Shown: positions 32,301 through 41,121, counted from the first letter of the stretch. The stretch is DNA of 64,000 nt from Chitinophagales bacterium (GCA_013299105.1 JAAFJY010000022.1:1-64000), one strand, 5' to 3'. Notes: a model not told the origin generated them from the letters alone. Translations and numbers: made by a program.

Positions 32301-33791
32301 ATGACAAAAATGCTCGTCGCACTTTTTCTAACGTTTGGATTGTGTTTCCAGCTTGGAGCCATGCCTGAGCCTACGCTCAGTTTAAATCAGCAAACCGAAG
32401 ACTTCGCCATTTTCAAAAAAGGGCTGGAAGAAGGCCATTCAGGAATGTATTATTTCATCACCAAAGAGCGGTTTGCACAGCAGTGCGACAGCATCCAGCA
32501 GACCTTTCGCGAAGGCTTGAGCGAAGGCGATTTTTACCTCAAACTTCGTTACCTTATCACCTTATTGAGTCATGGCCATACCCGTATCAAATTGCCCTAC
32601 CAGGGTTTTGTCAACTACAAAATGATGGCCTTGGACTCGAATAAGTTATTCCTGCCTTTCAAGTTCCGAATCATCAAAAACCAACTGATCGTACTGGAAG
32701 ATTGCAGCAAGGAACAACTGATTCCTCGTTTTTCGATGGTCAAAAGCATCAATGATGTCAGTGCTGATCAATTGATCAAAAGGATGCGAACTTACATCCC
32801 TGCGGATGGGGTTAACCAGAGTTTCAAGGATTATACACTGTGCAATTATTTCTACTTGCACCACCTATTCAACCTTTTTTATCCTGACAAAAAAGGTGTG
32901 AAGATCGAAATCGAAAAAAACAAGACCCATTTTTACCTCGAACTCCTGCGGCCAAAAGTCATTGAAAAAAATTATTTGGCCAAAAATCCAAAAGGCATCA
33001 GTTTTTATGGACCACAATTGGAATACAAAACGAACCAAGTTCAATCTGTTGGAACCTTGCGGGTTGGCAGTTTTTACAAAGGCTTAATTGAGGGCAAAGG
33101 CCAGCGCTACGAGCCCTTTTTGGACTCTTGCTTCACCGATTTGCAAAAAAAAGGCATTCAAAACTTGATTTTGGATGTACGCAGCAATGAAGGCGGTGGG
33201 GACAGTTACGATCGGATCTTATTCAATTATTTGGGGAATTTGAATCCTGGTAAACCTGTAACCTATTTACCGGGTACTCAGTTTTCAACCCTGCCTTATG
33301 CGATCAACTTAAGCGATGATGTGCGCATGTTTGTACAAAATCCCCGGGAGTTTTTGAATGAAAACACCCTTCAACTGAAGCAACAATACCAGGATATGAT
33401 GGACCCTTATTCGCCTCAAGTACTTTCCAATCGCTTCAATGGCAATATTTACGTACTTACCGATGGAGGCTCCTTTTCTGCAACTACCTATTTAATCGGC
33501 TTTTTGTACAAACTCAGGCAGACAGATCCACAAAGAAAAATCCTTTTCATTGGTGAAGAAAATGGCGGCGATATTTCCAGCAACACCTCATGCGCCGGGC
33601 AAAGTTATACCGTCAAACTACCCAACAGCCTAATTGAAGTCGATATGCCCATTTTGTGTTTTGGCGAGTTGAAAAAAGAATATCCCAAGCAGCGCTTGCC
33701 CGATTTCGAGGTTTTTCCTACCTCCGAATCGCTGAAGCAAGGCAAAGATGCCGTGATGGAGTTTGCTTTGAAGCAAATTATTAATTATTAA
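32301..33791 (+). CDS. S41-family (C-terminal processing-like) peptidase
   Basis: A 496-residue secreted protein. The start MTKMLVALFLTFGLCFQLGA is a signal peptide; the ATG at 32301 is chosen over 32271. The S41 core is visible: NLILDVRSNEGGGDSYDRI, then TDGGSFSATTYLIGFLYKL with the nucleophile Ser of GGSFSAT, and FIGEENGGDISSNTSCAGQS. A catalytic Lys is expected in the family around the next helix, but I cannot place it with confidence. No clear PDZ domain is seen. Bacteroidota encode many such enzymes for envelope or peptide processing; the substrate is unknown. The final TAA lies inside the first heptamer of the array at 33789. Confidence 0.85.
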   Translation: MTKMLVALFLTFGLCFQLGAMPEPTLSLNQQTEDFAIFKKGLEEGHSGMYYFITKERFAQQCDSIQQTFREGLSEGDFYLKLRYLITLLSHGHTRIKLPYQGFVNYKMMALDSNKLFLPFKFRIIKNQLIVLEDCSKEQLIPRFSMVKSINDVSADQLIKRMRTYIPADGVNQSFKDYTLCNYFYLHHLFNLFYPDKKGVKIEIEKNKTHFYLELLRPKVIEKNYLAKNPKGISFYGPQLEYKTNQVQSVGTLRVGSFYKGLIEGKGQRYEPFLDSCFTDLQKKGIQNLILDVRSNEGGGDSYDRILFNYLGNLNPGKPVTYLPGTQFSTLPYAINLSDDVRMFVQNPREFLNENTLQLKQQYQDMMDPYSPQVLSNRFNGNIYVLTDGGSFSATTYLIGFLYKLRQTDPQRKILFIGEENGGDISSNTSCAGQSYTVKLPNSLIEVDMPILCFGELKKEYPKQRLPDFEVFPTSESLKQGKDAVMEFALKQIINY

Positions 33792-33830
33792 TGGTTAATG
33801 GTTAATGGTTAATGGTTAGTTGTTAATGGG
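33789..33830 (+). repeat. Heptamer array (TAATGGT)4 plus two variants
   Basis: Units TAATGGT x4, TAGTTGT and TAATGGG, all 7 bp. The stop codon TAA of the peptidase gene is the first three bases of the first unit. It is the reverse complement of the arrays at 46625 and 47232. Confidence 0.85.
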
Positions 33831-34142
33831 AATCGCTGAGGTATTTGGTCGGTGGAGTAGTGGATTTTGGTCTTCCGATTAGCGTTCTTCTAATGTTGAG
33901 TTGAAACTCAAACACGTCCTACAGCTATCCAGCTTTGCATCAGCAATCCAAGGATTTGACAAAGAACCATCTTGCTTGTTCAAAAAAACTACGGGGAGCC
34001 CTGTGCCGCTTGTGTTCATTCCCGAACGAAAAAACCTGTGAAAACCAATTGCAAAAAAAATGGCCAGGTTACTCCCCGTGTTAACACCCTATTTTCCTAT
34101 GAAACTTGATAAAAAAGTTTTGTTGGCAACTGCTTTACCGAA
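33792..34142. other. Intergenic region after the S41 peptidase
   Basis: 351 bp between convergent genes. After the heptamer array I see only a long-range inverted pair, ACGGGGAG near 33990 and CTCCCCGT near 34072. An 83-codon open frame from 34060 overlaps the DUF4249 gene in antisense and is rejected. Confidence 0.4.
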
Positions 34143-34976
34143 TCAATTGTTGACGGTTAAACTCAGTACATCAGCTGCTGCGATGCCCGTAAAAATGCCC
34201 AAGCCGCCGCCTTCAATGTTGGTGGGCACGTTGGCCAGGTTGAGTGAGTTGGTACCATTTTGCTCGTACAAGGTGGCATACTCTGGTCGAATACGGTACA
34301 AAATGACCTGATGCCTGCCCAGGAATCGGAAGTTTTGAAAATTCAACTCGTAGGAGTTGGCTTGGATCGGCTCAGACCTAAAATTGGGCAGGTCTTCAGG
34401 GTCAATGTTTTCAAAAATCGGGTCTGGGCTACTTTCGATGTTTTTGACCACCAACAAGTAGTAAGCCCCGCTTTCACTTTTCCAGTTCAGTTTTACCGGA
34501 TCAGGAAAACTGGGAAAACCACCGCCGAAAGTAGGCACCGTGAAAGTGCTGGTTGAACTGGTGAAGCCCAGTGGCTTGGCAGGAATTTCAGTGTTGGCAG
34601 TCAAGGTTTTGCTGCCATAGATCACTTCCAAACCATAAGCTTCACCAGCCTGCGGCACCAGTGTTTTAGCATCTAAAGTATAAATGCCTTCTCCTTGGGC
34701 GCTCAATGGATACTTCTTGCCACGGTGAATGATCGAAACGGGCAGTTTGTCCAAAGTTTGGCGGGTCTGCTGGTTTTCAGGGTCAAAAGCGATGATTTGG
34801 GTAATCTTGACCTGGATGGCTTCGCCCGAAATCAGGTAGGATTCAATCACCGCCTGGTCTGCTGTTTGGCTGACTTCTTCTTCCTCACAGGCAAAAAAGC
34901 CGAGTGCAATACATCCAAACAGTAGAAAACTGGAGAAGCGAGCAAGGACTGTCATGGTCAAAAATGTATTTTTCAT
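34143..34976 (-). CDS. DUF4249 family lipoprotein
   Basis: A 277-residue protein with a lipoprotein signal ending FFACEEEE (Cys near residue 30) and the DUF4249 layout: AVIESYLISGEAIQVKITQ at the start of the beta sandwich, GIYTLDAKTLVPQAGEAYGL, NTEIPAKP and LNWKSESGAYYLLVV. DUF4249 proteins sit at the outer membrane beside a TonB receptor with a regulatory domain, and probably act with it much as SusD does with SusC, but the substrate is not established. It follows its receptor gene by 9 bp, clearly in an operon. A run of acidic residues after the Cys may favour surface exposure. Confidence 0.88.
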   Translation of the reverse strand: MKNTFLTMTVLARFSSFLLFGCIALGFFACEEEEVSQTADQAVIESYLISGEAIQVKITQIIAFDPENQQTRQTLDKLPVSIIHRGKKYPLSAQGEGIYTLDAKTLVPQAGEAYGLEVIYGSKTLTANTEIPAKPLGFTSSTSTFTVPTFGGGFPSFPDPVKLNWKSESGAYYLLVVKNIESSPDPIFENIDPEDLPNFRSEPIQANSYELNFQNFRFLGRHQVILYRIRPEYATLYEQNGTNSLNLANVPTNIEGGGLGIFTGIAAADVLSLTVNN

Positions 34977-34985
34977 TTGCTTGGA

Positions 34986-37697
34986 TTAAAACTTGATGGA
35001 AAGGCTTAGGTTGGGTGTGAAACCCAGGAAGAGGACACTGTTTTCAACCAGCTGATCGTCCACGATTTCGTACTCTTTGTACCAGGTATTGGCCCGGTTG
35101 TAGATATTGAACAAGGACAAGCCTAAGCTACCGACTTCTCGACCATCACTGCGGGGATTGAAGTGGTAGGTCGCAGCTGCGTCAAAGCGGTGGTAGTCGG
35201 GTAAACGGCGGCCATTTTTGGCACCAATGTTGATGTAGTCTTGTTGGGTTCCGTCCAACAGGGTCAACTGGTACGCTCCTTCGGGTGCAGTGTAGGGGCG
35301 GCCTGTGGCATAAATCCAGGTGGCGCTGAAGTCAAACTTGCCCAACTTATACGTGTGTACCATCTTGAATTCGTTGGTCACATCCTGATTGGCTGGGAAA
35401 TCGTCGGGGCCGTAGTTGGCAAAGTTGTAGCGCACCCGGCCCAGGGTATAACTCACCCAACCATTGTATTTGCCGTACTTCTTTTGTGCCAAAAACTCTA
35501 CGCCCTGCGCATAGCCGCTGCCATTGAAAAAGTTTTCGTCATAAGACACCCCACGGCCAGGCTGTACATCGTAGCGCAGGGAGTACTCGGTCAGGTTATC
35601 GAGGTTCTTGTGGTAGGCTTCAATGTCAAACAGGTAATCTTTGGTCTCGTAGCTGATCCCGCCGATGAAATGTTGGGAAGCGCTAACGGGTACGTTTTCA
35701 CCATCTGACAAAATCCAGAAATCGCGACTGCCCCGCAGGATGTCTTCCCGCACAATGCGGTTGGCCATTTGGTAAAATTGCCCGGTTGCGGCTTTCACCT
35801 TTACCTTTTGGGTGACTTGGTAGGTCAAGCTGGCGCGAGGCTCAAAGTAAAGCTTATTGGTCACGTCAAAATGCGTGACCCGGACACCAGGTTGGATGAC
35901 CAGGCGGTCGTTGAGCAAACTCAGTTTGTCCTGCACGTACAAGGCGCTGATCAATCCACTTTCATCCCGGTTCAAAATGGTCACGGTGTCATTCTGTGCG
36001 TAGGTGTAGGCAATGTTGTTGTGCGTTACTTGCAGGCCGAAATCGAGTTGGTTGTTCTTGCTGAGTTTGTACTCAAAATCAGAGCGAAAAGTCAGGTCTT
36101 GCAGGTCATTGTTTTCGAGGGTACCGTTGCGGATGTTGCGTTCTTCACCGTTGTCATCCGTGAAACTGCCCCCTGCGGTACGGTCGCGCTTGCTGAAGTA
36201 GCTGGAAGTACCCAGCATGGTATTGGAGTAGAGGCGATCATTCCAGCGTCGGCTCCATTTCAAGCTGCCACCCGTGTTTCCCCAAGTCGTAAGGTCATTG
36301 ATGCCGAAACCTGAGCCGCCGCCAAATCCACCGCCGCCGCCGAAATTGGGCAGCGACAAAGTGGTAGAATTGTCCATGTCATCGGTACCATTGTAAAAAC
36401 TGATGGTGTAAATGTCCTTGTTATTGGGTTTGAATGTCAACTTGCCATTCAGGTCATAAAAATAGGAGGCCACTGTCGAGCTAAAGGAGGCGAGGTTGCC
36501 ACCGCCGCCGCCGGGCAAAGCAGGCTCGCTTTCGCCCGCAAAACGGTCGAACAAAGTATTGTACAAAGGGCTGCGCCAAGAGCGGCGACCAGCCACCAAC
36601 AAGGTCACTTTTTCGCCAAAAGGGCGCTCAAAATAGGCATTGGCGCTCAACATGCCGATGTCGAAACCACCGCTGGCTCGGCGGCTGTTGCCGTCTTTGC
36701 CCGTGATTTCGGCCACGCTGGAGAGGCGGCCACCAAATTTTGCCGGAAACCCACCTTTGTACAATTGCACATCCTTGATCGCATTGGGGTTGAATGCCGA
36801 GAAAAAACCAAACAGGTGGTCAACGTGATAGACCGTGAAGCCGTCGAAAATATTCAGGTTTTGGTCGGGGGTACCGCCACGTACAAATAGGCCGGAAGAG
36901 TTTTCGTTGGCTGCGCTCACGCCGGGCATGAGTTGGAAGGCCCGCATGATGTCGCGCTCGCCTGCATTGGGCAAGGTCGCGATTTTGGCGGGCGACATTT
37001 TGAGCATACTCACCGTTTGGGTATTGGTGCGCAGCAGTTCTTCGCGTTCGGCTACCACGGTCACTTCGCCCAAGTCAGTACCAGCAGGGTGCATTTCGAT
37101 GATCAGATTGGTTTTGGAGCTGCTTGGTGTGAGGAATACTTTTTTAGGTGCATAACCCAGGTACGACACAAAAATGGTGCTGGTATCGCTGGGAACTTCC
37201 AGCAGCGAAAACCAGCCATCCACATTACTAGACGTACCAATGGTAGTGCCGGGGATATTCAGGGCCGCAAAAGGAAGGCTTTCGCCATTTTGAGCATCCC
37301 TTACCACGCCACTCAGGGTAAACTTGAAAGAAGTAGGTTTGATCGCAGTGTTGCGTTGGGTGATTTCTTTGCTGGCGTCAAAACGTTCGTTTTTGCCGAT
37401 GATGCGTACGACCTTGCTGGCACCTACCATGTATTTGAGTTGGTATTCTTTACAGATGTGGTCGAGCAGGTTTTTCAGGTCATTGGGGCGATAGACGATG
37501 CGTAGTTTGCCCAGCTTCTCGCGGTCATACTCAAAACGATAACCCGTGCGGGGGCCAATTTGCTCAAAAACGCTGTTCAAGGAACCAGTTAATAATTCTT
37601 CCAGTGGAACTGCGCTCAGTTCATTGTCTTGTGCCTTCAAAAACTGGGCGAACAGTGCAAAAAAACAGAACAGGCCAAGTTTTGTAAATTTCTTCAT
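34986..37697 (-). CDS. TonB-dependent receptor with STN domain
   Basis: A 903-residue receptor: signal peptide MKKFTKLGLFCFFALFAQFLKA, secretin/TonB N-terminal short domain at about 35-105 (VPLEELLTGSLNSVFEQIG to YMVGASKVVRII), carboxypeptidase-regulatory-like domain at about 130-205, plug at about 225-330 (NSSGLFVRGGTPDQNLNIFD) and a barrel ending NLSLSIKF. An STN domain often talks to a FecR-type anti-sigma factor, but none lies here. Two Gly-rich stretches, PGGGGGNLAS and FGGGGGFGGGSGFG, lie in presumed extracellular loops. It forms an operon with DUF4249 and is divergent from a LytS-LytTR pair. A minus-strand TACATTTG box (37732-37725) precedes the gene. Confidence 0.93.
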   Translation of the reverse strand: MKKFTKLGLFCFFALFAQFLKAQDNELSAVPLEELLTGSLNSVFEQIGPRTGYRFEYDREKLGKLRIVYRPNDLKNLLDHICKEYQLKYMVGASKVVRIIGKNERFDASKEITQRNTAIKPTSFKFTLSGVVRDAQNGESLPFAALNIPGTTIGTSSNVDGWFSLLEVPSDTSTIFVSYLGYAPKKVFLTPSSSKTNLIIEMHPAGTDLGEVTVVAEREELLRTNTQTVSMLKMSPAKIATLPNAGERDIMRAFQLMPGVSAANENSSGLFVRGGTPDQNLNIFDGFTVYHVDHLFGFFSAFNPNAIKDVQLYKGGFPAKFGGRLSSVAEITGKDGNSRRASGGFDIGMLSANAYFERPFGEKVTLLVAGRRSWRSPLYNTLFDRFAGESEPALPGGGGGNLASFSSTVASYFYDLNGKLTFKPNNKDIYTISFYNGTDDMDNSTTLSLPNFGGGGGFGGGSGFGINDLTTWGNTGGSLKWSRRWNDRLYSNTMLGTSSYFSKRDRTAGGSFTDDNGEERNIRNGTLENNDLQDLTFRSDFEYKLSKNNQLDFGLQVTHNNIAYTYAQNDTVTILNRDESGLISALYVQDKLSLLNDRLVIQPGVRVTHFDVTNKLYFEPRASLTYQVTQKVKVKAATGQFYQMANRIVREDILRGSRDFWILSDGENVPVSASQHFIGGISYETKDYLFDIEAYHKNLDNLTEYSLRYDVQPGRGVSYDENFFNGSGYAQGVEFLAQKKYGKYNGWVSYTLGRVRYNFANYGPDDFPANQDVTNEFKMVHTYKLGKFDFSATWIYATGRPYTAPEGAYQLTLLDGTQQDYINIGAKNGRRLPDYHRFDAAATYHFNPRSDGREVGSLGLSLFNIYNRANTWYKEYEIVDDQLVENSVLFLGFTPNLSLSIKF

Positions 37698-37724
37698 GCA
37701 GGTCGGTGATTAATGTAACAAGCG

Positions 37725-37732
37725 CAAATGTA
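37725..37732 (-). promoter_or_regulatory. -7 box (TACATTTG) for the STN-type receptor
   Basis: Minus strand TACATTTG at 37732-37725, about 28 bp before the ATG at 37697; no well-spaced TTG. Confidence 0.4.
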
Positions 37733-37927
37733 TTGGCCTGTTGGAATCAAAAAGGCTTGGCTAGACGTTCACCGCGAATGAATCGTTAAACGGACGATTA
37801 CTGGTTTGGAAAAATGAAAGCCATTTTTTAGTATCGACAATCCAGGGTTTTGTATCGACAAATCTTTGAGTACACGGCCCAACCAAAAAGCTTATTTCCT
37901 GATCTTTAGTTATCTTATTTTCCAAAA

Positions 37928-38974
37928 ATGACAAAAAACAGATTGGCCATTTTGATCCAGGCCTTCACCTGGCTGGGCATTTGGTCACTGACCATGTTCG
38001 TTGAGGGTCCGATTATTGGACATGGTGGTCTTTTCCACCAAATCATGAGCCTGCGCATTTTACTGATGGTCATTTTTTTTAACGTGGTGCAGCGTTTGCT
38101 CATGCCCATTTTTTACAAGGGTAAAAGACAAAAATTCATCTTTTTTTCCTTGTTGTCCATTGTGTTATTGGTGAGTTGCTCAGTCACTATGGACTTGATG
38201 ATGGGTTTCCCGCAAAGGATGCTCGAGGAAATGCCGCAATTCAATGGTTTGCCTCCTTTTCCCCGCAAACCCTTGCCTTTCACCATGATTCCCTCGGTGA
38301 TGATGTCGGTTTTGGTGTATGGTGTTGCGGCCACCCTGAGCAGTTTTTCAGCTTTTGAAAACCAACGCAAAGCGGAAGAAGAAGCCAATCGCCGCCGATT
38401 AGAGGCGGAGCTTTCGCTGCTCAAGTCTCAGATCAATCCCCATTTTTTGCTCAATACGCTCAATAACATCTATACCTTGTCTTTGACCGACTCTGCCAAG
38501 ACGCCGACCGCTTTGCTCAAACTATCGAGCATGGTGCAATACATCCTCTATGATTGTAACAAACCCAAGGTGGAACTGGAGCAAGACCTGGCCTTTTTGC
38601 AGGACTATCTGGCCTTGCAAAAATTGCGGCTGCCCGAAAATGTAAAACTGGAGGTACAGTTTCCCACTCAAGCCATTGAAGGTCAAATCGAGCCTATGAT
38701 CCTGATCAACTACATCGAAAATGCCTTCAAGCACGGGGTGAGCACCCTGGAGGATTGCCTGATTCGCATCCAAATTGCCTTGGAGGAGCACCAATTGCAC
38801 CTGCGGGTATGCAATTCCTTGTTGGAAAGGGCACCACAATCCACCCAAAATGGCTTTGGCCTGAGCAATACCCAACAACGCCTAGAGCATTCGTATGCCG
38901 GGAAATTCCAGCTACATACGCAGGAGGAAAATGGCTTGTATTGTGTGGATTTGAGGTTAAAGTTGAGTAGTTGA
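37928..38974 (+). CDS. LytS-type sensor histidine kinase
   Basis: A 348-residue membrane kinase, the same length as the one at 10738. Four hydrophobic stretches span about 10-155, followed by a coiled linker (ENQRKAEEEANRRRLEAELS), the PF06580 motif LKSQINPHFLLNTLNNIYTL with the phospho-acceptor His, and HATPase boxes (ILINYIENAFKHGVSTLE, NGFGLSNTQQRLEH). Its last codons (KLSS, stop) are part of an octamer array. It is divergent from the STN-type receptor and is followed, after a 321 bp repeat-rich gap, by its likely regulator. Confidence 0.92.
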   Translation: MTKNRLAILIQAFTWLGIWSLTMFVEGPIIGHGGLFHQIMSLRILLMVIFFNVVQRLLMPIFYKGKRQKFIFFSLLSIVLLVSCSVTMDLMMGFPQRMLEEMPQFNGLPPFPRKPLPFTMIPSVMMSVLVYGVAATLSSFSAFENQRKAEEEANRRRLEAELSLLKSQINPHFLLNTLNNIYTLSLTDSAKTPTALLKLSSMVQYILYDCNKPKVELEQDLAFLQDYLALQKLRLPENVKLEVQFPTQAIEGQIEPMILINYIENAFKHGVSTLEDCLIRIQIALEEHQLHLRVCNSLLERAPQSTQNGFGLSNTQQRLEHSYAGKFQLHTQEENGLYCVDLRLKLSS

Positions 38975-39044
38975 GTGGTTTAGGAGTTGAAAAGAGGACC
39001 TAAATTTAGGCTTATCTCAACTCCTAAATTTCTCAACTCCTCAA
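38963..39044. repeat. Two inverted octamer arrays forming a long hairpin
   Basis: Plus-strand units TTGAGTAG, TTGAGTGG, TTTAGGAG, TTGAAAAG (38963-38994) are mirrored by TCAACTCC, TAAATTTC, TCAACTCC, TCAA (39017-39044). Around the centre CCTAAATTTAGG the arms TTTAGGAGTTGA and TCAACTCCTAAA can pair. The array encodes the last residues and stop codon of the kinase gene. Confidence 0.7.
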
Positions 39045-39295
39045 CCTTTTTGCAAAGACGAACCTTGCTAAGGAACAGGAAAGAAATAAAGTGGACATCT
39101 ATGACTTTTGATTAAGCCCTTTGCGTGGCAACGTTATCGCCAAAATCACGGTCAAAATCATGCTGGAAATCAGTGAAAATCAGTTTTATCCGTTTCCATC
39201 TGTGTTCCCAATTAGCCTCGCGCAGCGAGGCAACCAAGTTGTCCAATTTATTTAATCTGCGGCCCTAAATGAAGAATCTTCAACATAATAATTCA
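38975..39295. other. Gap between LytS kinase and LytTR regulator
   Basis: 321 bp holding the inverted octamers (38963-39044) and repeat D copy 3 (39137-39235). No promoter match to the consensus was found for the regulator, and no gene. Confidence 0.5.
39137..39235 (+). repeat. Dispersed repeat D, copy 3
   Basis: ATCGCCAAAATCACGGTCAA, AATCATGCTGGAAATCAGTG, AAAATCAGTTTTATCCG and the hairpin GCCTCGC-gca-GCGAGGC (39215-39231). It lies upstream of the regulator; copy 4 in reverse lies downstream. Confidence 0.7.
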
Positions 39296-39982
39296 ATGAC
39301 TACCATCGCACTAGACGACGAACCACTGGCCCTGACCCTAATCCAAAAATACGCAGCAGAAACGGAAGGCTTGGACCTGCTCGCAACTTTCACCAATGCC
39401 AAATTGGCGATGGAGTTTTTGCAACAAAACCAAGTTGAGCTGCTCATTTCTGACATCAATATGCCCGATGTGACGGGCTTGCAAGTGGCGCACAGCCTGG
39501 GCAAGAGTGGCCCTTTGGTTATTTTTGTCACCGCCCACAAGGAGCACGCCCACGAGGGTTTTGAACTGGATGTGGTCGATTACCTGGTGAAGCCCATTTC
39601 GCCCGAGCGCTTTCAAACCGCCATCCAAAAAGCCCAAAAACGCCTGGCTGCCGAGCGCCCTGCAAGCCCCCCAACTCCGGCCACCGAGGAGCATTTTTAC
39701 GTTTTTTCAGACTACAAACAAATCAAAATCCGCATCAAAGACATCCTCTACATCGAAGGCATGGGCGACTACGTAAAAATCCACCAGCAAGGCCAAAGCA
39801 AACCCGTGATCACCCTGGAGCGCATGAAAAAACTGGCCGAGCGCCTGCGCGAGCATGGTTTTCGGCGCATCCACCGCTCGTTTATCATCAACATCGACAA
39901 AATTGAGGAAAGGCAAAAGACCCGGGTGTGCATTGCGGGTGTATGGCTGAGTTTGGGGGAGACTTTTGAGATGGATTTTTGA
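39296..39982 (+). CDS. LytTR-family response regulator
   Basis: A 228-residue regulator: receiver domain (IALDDEPLALTL, phospho-Asp in LLISDINMPDVTG, AHEGFELDVVDYLVKPIS) and LytTR DNA-binding domain (IRIKDILYIEGMGDYVKIHQ, RRIHRSFIINIDKI). It is the likely partner of the kinase at 37928 despite the 321 bp gap. ATG at 39296 gives the usual short lead to DDEP; an ATG at 39269 would add nine residues. It is bracketed by inverted copies of repeat D, the downstream copy (40000-40080) supplying a terminator. Confidence 0.92.
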   Translation: MTTIALDDEPLALTLIQKYAAETEGLDLLATFTNAKLAMEFLQQNQVELLISDINMPDVTGLQVAHSLGKSGPLVIFVTAHKEHAHEGFELDVVDYLVKPISPERFQTAIQKAQKRLAAERPASPPTPATEEHFYVFSDYKQIKIRIKDILYIEGMGDYVKIHQQGQSKPVITLERMKKLAERLREHGFRRIHRSFIINIDKIEERQKTRVCIAGVWLSLGETFEMDF

Positions 39983-39999
39983 GGAGTTGAGCCGCTGTT

Positions 40000-40024
40000 G
40001 CCTCGCTGCGCGAGGCTGTTTTTA
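40000..40024 (+). terminator. Terminator after the LytTR regulator
   Basis: Stem GCCTCGC-tgc-GCGAGGC (40000-40016) followed by TGTTTTTAGC on the plus strand, 18 bp after the stop. It is the hairpin end of repeat D copy 4. Confidence 0.65.
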
Positions 40025-40080
40025 GCACACGGATTACGCGGAGTTTCACGGATTGCCAACAGGACTTTGACCGTGATGCA
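40000..40080 (-). repeat. Dispersed repeat D, copy 4
   Basis: Minus strand: ATCACGGTCAAAGTCCTGTT, GGCAATCCGTGAAACTCCGC, GTAATCCGTGTGCTAAAAAC and the GCCTCGC hairpin. It is inverted relative to copy 3 across the regulator gene. Confidence 0.7.
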
Positions 40081-40140
40081 GGCACCAAAAGTCTGCTAAA
40101 TCAAATGCTCGAATTGGTAAGTTCTTAATCCGCTGAAGAT

Positions 40141-40322
40141 CAGTTTACGCGTTACAAACGCGTTTAAGATGGTTCCAGTCAGAGACCTGGAACCAGCGTC
40201 AATTTAGCGTTGTGCTGGTGTCGGGTCTCCTGACCGACACCAGGCTTCCGCACGTTTGTAACGTGCTTAAGAGATCTTTCATTTGTAACCTCAGCTAGAA
40301 AAAGTTACTTGCTGAAACATGG
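40141..40322 (+). repeat. Dispersed multi-hairpin repeat A, copy 2
   Basis: Aligns with 13746-13930. Hairpins: ACGCGTT-aca-AACGCGT (40147-40163), TGGTTCC/GGAACCA (40170-40195), CTGGTGTCGG (40215-40224) with CCGACACCAG (40234-40243), and GCACGTT-tgt-AACGTGC (40250-40266). Three of these stems are longer here than in copy 1, while the second is longer in copy 1. Confidence 0.8.
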
Positions 40323-40463
40323 ATTGAGAACTTACAACTTTTCGCACATCAATGCAAAAATCAACCAAATATCCAGGCTTTTATGCTGCATTTACAAAAT
40401 AGGCAGCAGGAAAATTGATTTTATTTCCAAAAAATACTAAATTTCGCCATAAATAGAAACAAA

Positions 40464-41102
40464 ATGAATTTCCAAACCTTTAGACATACTTTTCAATCTT
40501 ACCCAATTATCTCGCGGATGGAGATAGAAAAAGTATTTCCTGGTTTTGACTATAAAAACTTGGCATACTGGCAAAAAAAAGCATATTTGCAAAAAATAAG
40601 AAACGCTTGGTATCGCTTGAACGAAAAGCCACTTGACAGTTCTACGCTGTATTTTATTTCCAATCAGATCTATCAGCCATCCTATCTTTCTTTAGAGACG
40701 GCCATGTCGTATTACGGCTTTATCCCAGAAGGTGTTTTCAAGATGACCGCAATCTCTACCTTGAAAACCAAGGATTTTCACACCGCAATAGGTCATTTTG
40801 GCTACCAAAACCTCAAACCAAACCTTTTTTTCGGTTACACGATGATTCCCTTTGGAGATTTTAGATTCAAAATGGCGACACCCGAAAAAACGATTTTAGA
40901 TTTTTTATACTTACATTCCGAAATGACGGATGAAAGCCATTTTGAAGAGATGCGCTTGAATGTACGCGAGATAAACCAAAGTGTAAACCAAGCTACCTTT
41001 TATCAATATTGCCAAGCTTTCGATTCGAAGGCATTAAGCAGTCGAGTGGATGTTTTCTTGCGCTTTACTCAGAAAACTTCAGGGCTACTTTCTGAAGAAT
41101 AG
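40464..41102 (+). CDS. AbiEi-like antitoxin-family protein, no toxin partner seen
   Basis: A 212-residue protein resembling the AbiEi antitoxin family of type IV toxin-antitoxin systems, judged by a winged-helix N-terminus (YPIISRMEIEKVFPGFDYKN, WQKKAYLQKIRNAWYRLNEK) and the core QPSYLSLETAMSYYGFIPEG with KMATPEKTILDFLYLHS. In AbiE systems a nucleotidyltransferase toxin gene (AbiEii) follows directly; here 645 bp of repeat-rich non-coding DNA follows, so it is an orphan or a stand-alone regulator. It is AT-richer than its neighbours and lies between repeat A and palindrome clusters, which would suit horizontal transfer. Confidence 0.75.
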   Translation: MNFQTFRHTFQSYPIISRMEIEKVFPGFDYKNLAYWQKKAYLQKIRNAWYRLNEKPLDSSTLYFISNQIYQPSYLSLETAMSYYGFIPEGVFKMTAISTLKTKDFHTAIGHFGYQNLKPNLFFGYTMIPFGDFRFKMATPEKTILDFLYLHSEMTDESHFEEMRLNVREINQSVNQATFYQYCQAFDSKALSSRVDVFLRFTQKTSGLLSEE

Positions 41103-41121
41103 TTGGTTCTTTGACAAATCA

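Larger units (their letters stand above)
39983..40463. other. Intergenic region with repeats D and A
   Basis: 481 bp between the LytTR gene and the AbiEi-like gene: repeat D copy 4 (40000-40080), repeat A copy 2 (40141-40322), then AT-rich sequence. No gene recognised. Confidence 0.7.
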
